Assembly: GCA_937864265.1 (NCBI GenBank) | Contig: CALMIR010000076.1 | Coordinates: 1 to 50,703 of the forward strand | Length of the DNA stretch: 50,703 nt | Direction of reading: 5' to 3' | Source: an uncultured Saprospirales bacterium | GTDB lineage: Bacteria; Bacteroidota; Bacteroidia; Chitinophagales; Saprospiraceae | Shown: positions 14,752 through 23,172 of the stretch, in pieces | Numbering within the stretch: position 1 is the stretch's first letter | Layout of the letters: each line of letters begins with the position of its first letter | Notes under the pieces: generated by a model | The model's database searches: none | What the model was told of the DNA's origin: nothing | Seen by the model: only the letters and a program-made list of their open reading frames with translations | Program-made: the position numbers and the translations under genes

Positions 14752-17700
14752 ATGCAAAAACAGCTTTACCTACTCCTGTTGGTTTTTGTTAACCTCTGCA
14801 CTTTACAGGCTCAGCAAAAGCCTCACCCCATTTATCTCGCCGATGAGGCGCCAGCTTGGGCTAAAATGCTACATGAAGCCGATCCCAACGTGTGGGAAAT
14901 TCAGGCCGAATATCAAAGCTATTTTGAGCATAGACCCTTTGAAAAAAACACCTATACTCAGTATTACAAACGCTGGATGCATTGGGCACGTCCTTTTGTG
15001 CAAGCGGATGGCAGGCTGCTCGTTCCCAAAACGGAGCAAAACCTTTTGAGAGAAAAACAATTGCTGCTCAATAGGCAAAGTGCCGATTCCAGAAATACAG
15101 GCGATTGGTCATTTAACGGCCCCAAAGTGCATTATTTCCCCAATGCCTCTGCCCAATCGGTAGATCACACCAATATTTACAGCTTTGATATTTACGAAGC
15201 AGATCCGAATATTCTTTACGCTGGAGGTGAAACAGGAGGCATTTGGAAAACCCTGGACAAGGGTCTGAACTGGACACTGCTCAGCGCTGAGCTACTCCAC
15301 GGTGCTTTTGGTGCCGTGAAAATCAATCCACAAAACCCAGATGAAGTGTATGCCGCTACCCATGGTCGAATCCTTAAAACCAGTGATGGAGGCAGCACTT
15401 GGCAGACGGTTTACACAGAAAATAATTTATGGATAAATGAATTATTCATCCAACCCGCTGCGCCTTCTATTGTCCTGGCTGCCAGCGATAAAGGCTTACT
15501 CAGGAGTGCAGATGGCGGCAATAGTTGGGACAAATTGTTCAATCAAAACACCTGGACCATCAAGGGGAAACCCGGCGATCCGAATACCTTATGGATAATT
15601 CGCAAAAACGGCAATAGCTCTGATTTTATGATGTCAACCGATAGTGGCAACTCCTTTCAGGTTTCCAATAACGGTTGGTGGCAGGCCGATGGCGACCGCC
15701 AGGTTACCGGGGCTATCATTGCTCCTTGCCCTTCCAATCCGTCCAAACTATACGCTTTTTTAAGTGGCGAAGGCAACACGCTAGGGGGCTATATCGGTGT
15801 ATTCGTCAGCAATGACAATGGAAGCAATTGGTCGAATACCCATCCTGGCAATGCCATCGGACAACCTTATTCTATCCCCAGCCACACCAATTTGATGGAC
15901 GCAAATGGGGTAAATTGGTTTTGGCAGGGTTTTTACGACCAAGCCATTGTGGTGAATCCACTCAACGACAACGAGCTGATTGCAGGAGGATGTTCCTGGT
16001 TTCACAGTACCGATGGTGGGGCTACCTGGCGCGGTTATGGTGGCTATGTTTCCAGTAGCGGTATCAGCGGTGACCGCCACCCCGACATACAGTGGGCAGC
16101 GGCGGTAGGCAATGAACTGTGGATTGCTTCCGATGGCGGACTGGTTTATTCCAACAATTTCGGACAGCATGTAGAGGGGCGCAATAATGGCATCAGTGGT
16201 GCAGACCTATGGGGATTTGGTAGTGGCTGGAATGAAGACATTCTCGTAGGCGGTCGCTATCACAACGGCAATATGGCCTATCACGAAAGCTTTCCTACTG
16301 GCACTTATTATGCCATAGGCGGTGCCGAGTCTGCCACTGGATATGTGAATCCTGGCCCGGAGCGCAAAATTTATCATTCGGATATTGGCGGCGACATCCT
16401 CATCCCTGGGTTTGGCAATGGCTTGGGCGGTTTTACCGTAGGTGCCTGGCCCAATGAAAGCTATGCCTATTTTGCCAATTCGGAAATGGAATGGCATCCC
16501 AATTGCTGGAATTGGATTTATATGGGAAAAGACGATAAACTGTGGCGATCTACCGATGGCGGCACGACCTTCACGGTGCTGTATGACTTTCCCGGGAACG
16601 AAGAACGCAAAGTATATGATATAGAAATATGCCGTGCTAACCCGGCAGTGATGTATTGTTCGCAATGGAATGGCACCGACGATGCAATATGGCGAAGCAC
16701 GAACGGCGGTACAACCTGGTTGGCCTGTCAAGCCTTGCCCCTTCCCAACAACAACGACCGGGTAAAATTGGCTGTCAGTGCAGAAGACCCGAATGTGTTG
16801 TGGGCGTCGGTGAGTTATGGCTCCAATGGAAAAAAAATATACAAAACCGAGGATGGCGGCGCCAGTTGGATCAACCTGAACACGCCAGTATTAGACGGTG
16901 TCCAGATCAGCAACATCATGGCGCAGTATGGCACGGATGGCGGCATTTACTTAGGTACGGATGGCGGCGTTTTTTATAGAAACAATAGCCACGACGACTG
17001 GCAATTGTACAGCGCAGGCTTGCCCCTGTCGGCGCAAACCAACCGCTTAAAGCCATTTTACAAAAAAGGCCTGATCCGGAATGGTTGCTGGGGCTTTGGT
17101 GTTTGGGAAGCACCGCTTTATGAAGCTAGTTCAGTACAAGCCCTGGCGATGGTGGACAAACTGGAAAGCTATTGCCCATTGGATACCTTCTACTTCGACG
17201 ACCATTCCGTGGTCATGCACGAAGGCAGTTCCTGGAATTGGACATTTGAAGATGCCCTGAGCGTCGTAGGCGAGCAAACCAGAACCCCGAAAGTTGTTTT
17301 TCAAACATCGGGTACTAAAATGGTTGTTATGACACTTACCACGCAGCAGGGTGTTTTCACAGACACCATTACCGTTTTAGTTGGAGATGAATGTACCAGT
17401 TTGTTGCCTGAAAGTAAGCCTGGATACGCCCTTTCGCTGGATGGCAACGGCGACTATGCAACAGCCAGCGAAAACCTAAATCTCAATGCCAATACCGCCA
17501 CCATTACGGCCTGGATTAAACCCCTTGGCGATCAAAGCGAGTGGGCAGGCGTGGTATTGAGCAGGGGTGGCAGCACCACAGCAGGCATCCATTTTGGGGA
17601 GGACAACGAACTGCACTACATGTGGAACGATCAAAACTGGTGGTGGAATTCGGGTTTGTATCCACCTTTGGGCGAGTGGTCGCACGTGGCACTGGTCATC

Positions 17701-18747
17701 GAACCCAATCGAGCAACGCTTTACCTCAACGGCATACCTGCAACATTCAATACCACCCATCAGGTAGAAGCATTTGACAATCCGCTGGTGTTCGGCAGTG
17801 ATCCGGGCTGGGACAATCGCTATTTTAAGGGACTGATAGACGAGGTGAGTTTTTACAACAAAGCGCTTTCGCAAAATCAAATCCGGGAAGAGATGCACCT
17901 GACCCGCACCCATACCAATACCGAAGGCTTACTTTCTTACTACCAATTCAATGAGGAAGAAGGCCCTGCGTTCGATCGCATCGGATTGGGCTATGCCAGC
18001 TTGGGTGGGGATGCACAACGTCTTGTTTCGACTGTCGCCGTAGGACCTGGCGTCAGTAAGCTTCAAACGATCAGCGATCCGGGAGAAGTAATATTTGAAG
18101 GTACTGGTGTAGTTGCCAATTTTGAAGCTGGCAGTATTTTGCCGGAAGGCGAAAACGTAATGACACGTTTGGAAATAGCGCCTGATCAATGGCCTTCAGC
18201 CGACAGCATCAGCCGGGCTTACTGGGTATGGCATTATTTTGGTGAAAATACCGGTTTTGACCCGCCAAGCAGCTTATCTTTTTCTCTTATTGGCAATGTG
18301 CCGACCACTGCTACGGTAGCTGACTATCAATTGTTTTTGCGCCAAGCCCGTGGAGAAGGAGATTCCTGGCAAGCCTCGGTCTCGGCCAGCAGTTTATTAT
18401 CGGGTACAGACGGCGGTGTTGGTTTCGGCACCGACAACGGCCTTACAGGATCGCGGCAATTGATCGTCACGCGGCCTATGACGGTTGGCGTGGCTGCCAC
18501 ACCACCACAAGCGATTCAAGTGCAGGTATCGCCCAATCCTTGCTCTGGCGAAGGGTCGCTTTCGGTTCAAACCAATTTGCCAGGGCTGGTACAATTTCGC
18601 TTATTTGACAGCAAAGGACGCCAAGTAAAACTACAGGCTTTTGAAAGGCAGGCTGCTATCCCATTGGAGGGCATGCACCCGGGCAGCTATTTCTATGTGC
18701 TGGAAAATGAGGGGGCAATGCGTTTTGGGAAGGTGGTGGTTTATTGA
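14752..18747 (+). CDS. Giant T9SS-secreted BNR/sortilin-type protein with LamG domain
   Basis: I start at the ATG at 14752, which gives a clean signal peptide (MQKQLYLLLLVFVNLCTLQAQ) and a 1331-residue product. Residues of about 100-790 hold many S-x-D-G-G-x-T-W-type BNR turns (GLNWTLL, SDGGSTWQTV, TDGGATWRGY, EDGGASWINL), building VPS10/sortilin-like beta-propellers. A PKD-like segment follows (about 810-890), then a ConA/LamG domain (about 895-1065, YALSLDGNGDYATASENLNL to GLIDEVSFYNKALS) and a beta-rich spacer. A type A T9SS C-terminal sorting domain ends the protein (VQVSPNPCSGEGSL to the final KVVVY). It should be exported by SecYEG, moved across the outer membrane by the type IX system and released or surface-anchored. 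Enzymatic activity is not evident, and glycan or protein binding is likely. Confidence 0.92.
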   Translation: MQKQLYLLLLVFVNLCTLQAQQKPHPIYLADEAPAWAKMLHEADPNVWEIQAEYQSYFEHRPFEKNTYTQYYKRWMHWARPFVQADGRLLVPKTEQNLLREKQLLLNRQSADSRNTGDWSFNGPKVHYFPNASAQSVDHTNIYSFDIYEADPNILYAGGETGGIWKTLDKGLNWTLLSAELLHGAFGAVKINPQNPDEVYAATHGRILKTSDGGSTWQTVYTENNLWINELFIQPAAPSIVLAASDKGLLRSADGGNSWDKLFNQNTWTIKGKPGDPNTLWIIRKNGNSSDFMMSTDSGNSFQVSNNGWWQADGDRQVTGAIIAPCPSNPSKLYAFLSGEGNTLGGYIGVFVSNDNGSNWSNTHPGNAIGQPYSIPSHTNLMDANGVNWFWQGFYDQAIVVNPLNDNELIAGGCSWFHSTDGGATWRGYGGYVSSSGISGDRHPDIQWAAAVGNELWIASDGGLVYSNNFGQHVEGRNNGISGADLWGFGSGWNEDILVGGRYHNGNMAYHESFPTGTYYAIGGAESATGYVNPGPERKIYHSDIGGDILIPGFGNGLGGFTVGAWPNESYAYFANSEMEWHPNCWNWIYMGKDDKLWRSTDGGTTFTVLYDFPGNEERKVYDIEICRANPAVMYCSQWNGTDDAIWRSTNGGTTWLACQALPLPNNNDRVKLAVSAEDPNVLWASVSYGSNGKKIYKTEDGGASWINLNTPVLDGVQISNIMAQYGTDGGIYLGTDGGVFYRNNSHDDWQLYSAGLPLSAQTNRLKPFYKKGLIRNGCWGFGVWEAPLYEASSVQALAMVDKLESYCPLDTFYFDDHSVVMHEGSSWNWTFEDALSVVGEQTRTPKVVFQTSGTKMVVMTLTTQQGVFTDTITVLVGDECTSLLPESKPGYALSLDGNGDYATASENLNLNANTATITAWIKPLGDQSEWAGVVLSRGGSTTAGIHFGEDNELHYMWNDQNWWWNSGLYPPLGEWSHVALVIEPNRATLYLNGIPATFNTTHQVEAFDNPLVFGSDPGWDNRYFKGLIDEVSFYNKALSQNQIREEMHLTRTHTNTEGLLSYYQFNEEEGPAFDRIGLGYASLGGDAQRLVSTVAVGPGVSKLQTISDPGEVIFEGTGVVANFEAGSILPEGENVMTRLEIAPDQWPSADSISRAYWVWHYFGENTGFDPPSSLSFSLIGNVPTTATVADYQLFLRQARGEGDSWQASVSASSLLSGTDGGVGFGTDNGLTGSRQLIVTRPMTVGVAATPPQAIQVQVSPNPCSGEGSLSVQTNLPGLVQFRLFDSKGRQVKLQAFERQAAIPLEGMHPGSYFYVLENEGAMRFGKVVVY

Positions 18748-18752
18748 GCTGG

Positions 18753-18793
18753 TATTACGTTTACGAAACTTTTGAAGTTTCGTAAACGTAATA
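18753..18793. terminator. Bidirectional terminator hairpin
   Basis: A perfect 19-bp inverted repeat (TATTACGTTTACGAAACTT with its complement) has a 3-nt loop. It lies 6 bp after the T9SS cargo stop and 20 bp after the convergent DUF2892 stop, so it can end both transcripts. Confidence 0.85.
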
Positions 18794-18812
18794 AAACGCA
18801 ATCGGCTGTTTG

Positions 18813-19028
18813 CTAAGCACCTTTGGGCTTTACCGCACAAGTGCTCAGGCCGAATGGTGCATACAGCGGGCAGAAGCTTACCACACTGGTGAGTAAGAAC
18901 ACTGCACCCAACACCAATAATACAATGCCTAATGTACCTGTCACTGTTCCAGTGAAATAAAGAACGGCAAATACTGCGGCCAATAAAATGCGTACAACGC
19001 GATCAGCAGAACCCATGTTTTTTTTCAT
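18813..19028 (-). CDS. DUF2892 small inner-membrane protein
   Basis: The 71-residue product matches the YgaP-type transmembrane domain family: N-MGSADRVVRILLAAVFAVLY, a Gly-rich turn, a second membrane helix (LGIVLLVLGAVFLLTSVV) and CPLYAPFGLSTC with two conserved Cys. In other bacteria the domain accompanies rhodanese or redox sulfur proteins. The Cys pair could matter for that, but no rhodanese is encoded here. It follows a 31-residue membrane ORF by 13 bp and a Crp/Fnr regulator gene on the same strand, suggesting co-regulation. Confidence 0.85.
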   Translation of the reverse strand: MKKNMGSADRVVRILLAAVFAVLYFTGTVTGTLGIVLLVLGAVFLLTSVVSFCPLYAPFGLSTCAVKPKGA

Positions 19029-19041
19029 AACCAGCGATTTA

Positions 19042-19137
19042 TTAATGGATGAATAATTTTGCCAAATAAACGATGCCCGTAATCAACAGGATGCAGGTAA
19101 TACACACCAGTATCAATTTCAGCCATCGGTTTTTCAT
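19042..19137 (-). CDS. 31-residue single-span membrane peptide
   Basis: An ATG at 19137 opens MKNRWLKLILVCITCILLITG followed by IVYLAKLFIH and TAA. The sequence has a basic N-terminus and one hydrophobic span of about 20 residues, as expected of a small membrane protein. It sits 13 bp upstream of the DUF2892 gene and 71 bp after the Crp/Fnr gene on the same strand. No family was recognised. Its position and composition make it a plausible real gene rather than noise. Confidence 0.5.
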   Translation of the reverse strand: MKNRWLKLILVCITCILLITGIVYLAKLFIH

Positions 19138-19208
19138 GTGCTGTTTTTTTGATTTACTGCAAAGTTAAGGCAGGCAAAAGGTAAAAAGCGGTGACTGTAG
19201 TCACCACC

Positions 19209-19826
19209 CTATAAAATTTCTATCCCATTGGCGTGCTGGATGATGAGGCGATCTTTTTCCAGTTTCTTCAGTACGCGGGTTACGACTTCCCGCGCCGTTC
19301 CCATTTCACGGGCTATTTGATGGTGGCGCAAATCGATGCGTTCGGTATCCAGGTTTTTGGCTTTTTCTTTCAGATAATCATATAGCCTTTTGTCCATTTT
19401 TTCAAAAAGCACCAGATGGATGGTCTGTAGCAGGTCTTCGTAGCGTTTGTTGAATTGTTGAAAAAAAAGATCGTTGAGGGAGGGATACTTTTTCACCCAA
19501 TCGCGCAGCAGGTCAACAGGCAGTAGCAAAGCCTGGGTATCTTCCTCTGCAATGGCAAAAACTTTACTGGGCGTATGCCATAGTGCCGCCGAAAATGACA
19601 TGACACAGCTTTCAGCAGGGGCGATATAATACAGAAGCAACTCCTTATCTTCGTAAGAGCTAAACACCTTGAGCAGCCCTTCCAGTACCAAGGGAACGAC
19701 CTGAACGTACTGCCCTTCTCGCAATATCTCCGTACCTGCTGGCACCGATAGGAGTTTTCCTTTTTCCAGTATCTCCTGTTTGAGCGCTAAGGGCATGCCG
19801 GGCAGCTTTTTTTCCAAGTCTTTCAC
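19209..19826 (-). CDS. Crp/Fnr-family transcriptional regulator
   Basis: The 205-residue protein has an N-terminal cyclic-nucleotide-binding-type beta-roll (about 15-130, including GTEILREGQYVQVVPLVLEGLLKV) and a C-terminal Crp-type winged helix with recognition region HHQIAREMGTAREVVTRVL (about 163-181) followed by KKLEKDRLI. No N-terminal Cys cluster of the FNR [4Fe-4S] type is visible, and the effector cannot be read from sequence. In Bacteroidota such regulators often respond to redox state, NO or oxygen. The neighbouring DUF2892 and small membrane genes downstream are likely targets or operon partners. It begins 12 bp after a small exported-protein gene. Confidence 0.88.
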   Translation of the reverse strand: MKDLEKKLPGMPLALKQEILEKGKLLSVPAGTEILREGQYVQVVPLVLEGLLKVFSSYEDKELLLYYIAPAESCVMSFSAALWHTPSKVFAIAEEDTQALLLPVDLLRDWVKKYPSLNDLFFQQFNKRYEDLLQTIHLVLFEKMDKRLYDYLKEKAKNLDTERIDLRHHQIAREMGTAREVVTRVLKKLEKDRLIIQHANGIEIL

Positions 19827-19838
19827 GGTAATAAGTGC

Positions 19839-20408
19839 TTATTGGCTTGATTTCTTTTTGTCTGTTTTGGCTTCCAGCCATTTGAAGGAGTTCAAAAAGT
19901 GGTCGCTGGAACGGTTCAAACTTCGGGCTTTGACGGTTGCCGTTTGTAAGCAGTAATAGCGACTGCCGATGAGGAAGGCCCGGGTTTTCATCACGGCCTC
20001 TCCTTGCAAGTAATCAATGCGCCAAAATTTACCCGGATAGTCCAGGTAATTGGATTCATCCGAATAAATCAATTCGCCGCCCAGACTTTCTCTGGCAGTT
20101 TCCAGCGTAATCAAAAAGAAGGACTCGACCAAATCGACAGAATCGGAGTGCATAGCGCCTTCCGGGTAATCGCAATAACTGATCAGGTATAACAAGTTAT
20201 CGGCCTGTTGGTCAGTTGGCTGGTAAAAAAACGTATGGTAAACCAATTGGCCTACAGCTGTCTCGATGGTATCCAGTTTTTCTTCCATCCGGTCTGGGGC
20301 ATACACCTGAAATCGCCCTGCTTCATCGGAAAAGGCACGCCACATAGGCTCTTGAGCTATTGTAAACAGGGGCAATATCCCTAAAATAAGACTCCAAATT
20401 ATTCGCAT
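19839..20408 (-). CDS. Small exported protein of unknown function
   Basis: The ATG at 20408 gives a signal peptide (MRIIWSLILGILPLFTIAQ). The reading frame stays open further upstream but would run into RimM. The 189-residue product contains EAGRFQVYAPDRMEEKLDTIET, then YHTFFYQP, NLLYLISYCDYP and a C-terminal SSDHFLNSFKWL. A mixed alpha/beta fold with a late F-x-N-S-F motif is seen in several exported Bacteroidota proteins, but no domain could be named. It lies 82 bp after RimM and 12 bp before the Crp/Fnr gene, all on the minus strand. Confidence 0.7.
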   Translation of the reverse strand: MRIIWSLILGILPLFTIAQEPMWRAFSDEAGRFQVYAPDRMEEKLDTIETAVGQLVYHTFFYQPTDQQADNLLYLISYCDYPEGAMHSDSVDLVESFFLITLETARESLGGELIYSDESNYLDYPGKFWRIDYLQGEAVMKTRAFLIGSRYYCLQTATVKARSLNRSSDHFLNSFKWLEAKTDKKKSSQ

Positions 20409-20490
20409 TCGCTCGCGTTGTATTTTTTTAGGAAAAAGATTCCCTACATAGACCTCAAGTGGGGATAAATGGTTGTTTCCTGTATCTAAA

Positions 20491-21006
20491 TCACAAATCC
20501 AACAAGCCCTCTGGCAAATTGACCAACACGCGCTGCTGAGCAACATCTATGCGTTGGACAAAATGCGGGTTCAAAGGAATGAGCAGTTCTCGATCCTCTC
20601 GCTGCACGATGGCCATGATTTGTTGTGGGTATTCCACGATATCATCAATGGTACCCACTGAACCATGATCTTGATCCACCAACAGAAAGCCGATCACTTT
20701 GAAAAAATCCGATGCTTCTACCGCTTCTTTCGCGGTCAACTGAACTTGCGCTTTCGGTAAAAAAACAACTTTACCCGACAAGGCCACTGCGGCTTCCTTG
20801 CTATCCACTTCCTCCAACTTGACCAGCAACTGCTGATCCAGTTCAACCAATTCTTCGATAAAATAAGGTACCGGGCCGCCATTTTGCTGAATGAACAAGG
20901 CATCAGCCGCTATCAATTCATTTACAAAAGCTGGGTTGACGTGCAATTTCAATTCGCCATCTAAACCATGTGCTTTGCCCGTTTTACCAATTTCTATATA
21001 CGCCAT
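20491..21006 (-). CDS. rimM: 16S rRNA processing factor RimM
   Basis: The 171-residue protein is RimM, which binds ribosomal protein uS19 and helps mature the 3' (head) domain of 16S rRNA. The N-terminal beta-barrel begins IGKTGKAHGLDGELKLHV with the family's G-K-x-x-x-x-H-G-x-x-G-E signature. The C-terminal PRC-barrel carries VIGFLLVDQDHGSVGTIDDI and YPQQIMAIVQ. Length is normal. The usual partner rpsP is not adjacent. Instead RimM follows a lipoprotein gene by 14 bp. Confidence 0.93.
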   Translation of the reverse strand: MAYIEIGKTGKAHGLDGELKLHVNPAFVNELIAADALFIQQNGGPVPYFIEELVELDQQLLVKLEEVDSKEAAVALSGKVVFLPKAQVQLTAKEAVEASDFFKVIGFLLVDQDHGSVGTIDDIVEYPQQIMAIVQREDRELLIPLNPHFVQRIDVAQQRVLVNLPEGLLDL

Positions 21007-21020
21007 TTGATTGTATTGCT

Positions 21021-21797
21021 TTAAAAATGAAAGGCCAGCAAACGCTGCCGAATCATGACGCCCTTTTCTGCCTTTTCCGGCCAGGAAAGCGGCTCGCAGA
21101 GGGCAAAATCACTGGCACAGCACGCTTCACACTGCGTATCGTACAGGCCCCACTCCCGATACACCAGCCCAACCCCTCGGGCATATCGCTCCACCGCAGA
21201 CCTCCTTTCAATGAGGTTCTCATTATCTGCATTTTGAACGGTAATGACCTCATCCAAGTTGATCGCGCCTTCCTGGTAAGTGCCATTGCTCTCCAGCACC
21301 AAGTAGTTCCAATTTTTAAAAATTGCCATATTTTCACCAGATACGGCAAAATCGCGGCTGGCGTCGAAAGCGGCGTTGCCATCCCAGCTTTCATTCGCTT
21401 TGATGGGAAACCGCAACTTGATGAAGCGCAGATTTTCTTCCGTTCTAATGGCCTCTGCCTCATTTCTACGGAGCATCAATACCCGGGTAATCTGCCAGGG
21501 CAGGGTATCCTGTTTGCGTTGGTATTGTTCTACTCGATACCAGGCTTTACCCGATTCATCCAATAAGCTATCTACGGTAAGTTCCCGGACAAAAGTCGTG
21601 GAGCTATCCGCCTGAATGCCACCGATGACGGGTTTGTAAACGATGGAATCCACCTGATAGATGTACTCCGTACCTACAGCCAATGGGAAATAGTCGTATC
21701 CATAGTCAATGGGGTAGTCTTCGGTTTGTTGCTTGTTGCAGGCCCATACAAAGCCGACAAGCATACAAACAATTAATAAAAAACGATCCGATTGCAT
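21021..21797 (-). CDS. Lipoprotein of unknown function
   Basis: The 258-residue product has a lipoprotein signal peptide (MQSDRFLLIVCMLVGFVWAC, lipobox VWAC with Cys20), and then a beta-rich exported domain beginning GYDYFPLAVGTEYIYQVDS. That opening is typical of small Bacteroidota lipoproteins that start with a Y-x-P-L-x-x-G-x-x-W/Y-x-Y motif. A late Cys pair lies in DTQCEACCASDF. No enzymatic signature is seen. It heads a probable minus-strand operon with RimM 14 bp downstream. Confidence 0.75.
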   Translation of the reverse strand: MQSDRFLLIVCMLVGFVWACNKQQTEDYPIDYGYDYFPLAVGTEYIYQVDSIVYKPVIGGIQADSSTTFVRELTVDSLLDESGKAWYRVEQYQRKQDTLPWQITRVLMLRRNEAEAIRTEENLRFIKLRFPIKANESWDGNAAFDASRDFAVSGENMAIFKNWNYLVLESNGTYQEGAINLDEVITVQNADNENLIERRSAVERYARGVGLVYREWGLYDTQCEACCASDFALCEPLSWPEKAEKGVMIRQRLLAFHF

Positions 21798-21825
21798 GGT
21801 ATGTGTTTTGCAGGTACAAGTTTAC

Positions 21826-21862
21826 GAAAAAACCAGCTTTTAAAAGCAGCGCTGCTTAAAAG
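21826..21862 (-). terminator. Likely terminator of the two-component operon
   Basis: On the minus strand an imperfect palindrome centred on AAGCAGCGCTGCTT lies just past the histidine kinase stop (21864) and is followed by GGTTTTTTCG. It separates the regulator pair from the lipoprotein-rimM unit. Confidence 0.5.
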
Positions 21863-21863
21863 T

Positions 21864-23156
21864 CTATAAAACACCATCTAGATCAATGATGAATGCTGTT
21901 TTACCCTCCATCGAAGTAGATAGAGAAAATTCAAGTTTATGATTCATTAAAACTTCACGTGAAAGGGTCAAACCGATACCTTGGCCACCTGGTTTATCGG
22001 AATAAAAAGGAGAGAATAACATGGTTTCTTTTTCAGTAGAAATTCCTTTTCCATTATCTTCAATGACCAATCTGGCCGGTTTTTGATCTACAGATATTTT
22101 AATCGTGCCTTGCTGTTCTATGGCTTCAATGGCATTGCTTAGTACATTAATAATGACCTGCTCCATTTGGACGGCATCTACAAAAACCCATAGCGGCTGA
22201 TCTGGTGTATTCAATTGAATGTCAATTGTTTTATCCTGAATTTTATAGCGCATGAAGTTGGCCATGTTTTTTACCAAGGCTACGATATCCGTCTTTTGTT
22301 TTGAAGGCTGGGGCATCCTGACAATATCGGCATAATTGCCAATAAATTTTTTCAATTGTTTTGTTCTATTCAGAGCGAGGTTGATGGCGTAGCGAAGTTC
22401 TTCATTTTCCTGTACTTGAAGCAGGGTATCTAAGATAGAAGATACCGCCCCTACTGAATTGTTGATTTCGTGTGCCATCATGCGGATGATTTTCCCATAC
22501 GTCTCCTTTTCTGCACTCAAAATAGCATCTGTTAATTCTTCAACTGTCATAAAATAACAGGGCATTCCCCGGTCAAAAAAAGCGGTTTTCTGTATTTTAA
22601 GTTTTTCGCCAGAAATTGAATTATATACTTTTGATTCTCCATTTTTTAACGTTAAAAAAACTTTAAAAAATGGATGATCGATGGAGGTCAGGTATTGTCC
22701 TCTCAATTTATTTTCATTGATTTTGAGGAGTTTCTGTATTTGAGGGTTAGCTAGAATAATTTTCTTCTCTACACTCAATATTAAAATGCCAATAGGTGAA
22801 ATACGGGTTATTTTTTCCAATAAGAGCAAGTGCTCCTGAGTAGCTGCGCGTTCGAGTCGCAAGTGCCGAATCATGGTATTATATACATCGATCAGTTTAT
22901 CCGATTCAGGGTGCCCTGTTTTGGATAATTTAACACTAAAGTCTTGATCCTGAATAGCTTCAACTCCCTGTGCTAAAAGCCTGATTGGTTTAAATATTTC
23001 TCTATAAAGCCAATAAGCGGCCAACATGAAAGTAATGACACCTAATTCTATCAGAAAAAAGAATAGCTTGTTTTCCTTAAAAATCAGAAAGCCAGACACC
23101 AGAAGCAATAAGGTGGCAAAGCCAGTAAATAGGAAGTATTTGTATTCGATCTTCAT
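21864..23156 (-). CDS. NtrY-like sensor histidine kinase
   Basis: Starting at the ATG at 23156, preceded by a GGGGGAAATT ribosome-binding site, gives 430 residues. Two membrane helices at the N-terminus (about 5-50) are followed directly by a HAMP-like linker (FKPIRLLAQGVEAIQ), with almost no periplasmic loop, then a PAS-like domain (ITRISPIGILIL to VEELTDAIL). The H-box is MMAHEINNSVGAVSSIL, the N-box NVLSNAIEAIEQ, and the ATP lid uses DNGKGIS and GQGIGLTLSREVL. This is the arrangement of NtrY-like kinases. The lack of a sensor loop suggests it reads membrane or cytoplasmic cues. It is translated right after its NtrC-like partner and probably phosphorylates it. Confidence 0.9.
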   Translation of the reverse strand: MKIEYKYFLFTGFATLLLLVSGFLIFKENKLFFFLIELGVITFMLAAYWLYREIFKPIRLLAQGVEAIQDQDFSVKLSKTGHPESDKLIDVYNTMIRHLRLERAATQEHLLLLEKITRISPIGILILSVEKKIILANPQIQKLLKINENKLRGQYLTSIDHPFFKVFLTLKNGESKVYNSISGEKLKIQKTAFFDRGMPCYFMTVEELTDAILSAEKETYGKIIRMMAHEINNSVGAVSSILDTLLQVQENEELRYAINLALNRTKQLKKFIGNYADIVRMPQPSKQKTDIVALVKNMANFMRYKIQDKTIDIQLNTPDQPLWVFVDAVQMEQVIINVLSNAIEAIEQQGTIKISVDQKPARLVIEDNGKGISTEKETMLFSPFYSDKPGGQGIGLTLSREVLMNHKLEFSLSTSMEGKTAFIIDLDGVL

Positions 23157-23172
23157 AATTTCCCCCCTGCTT

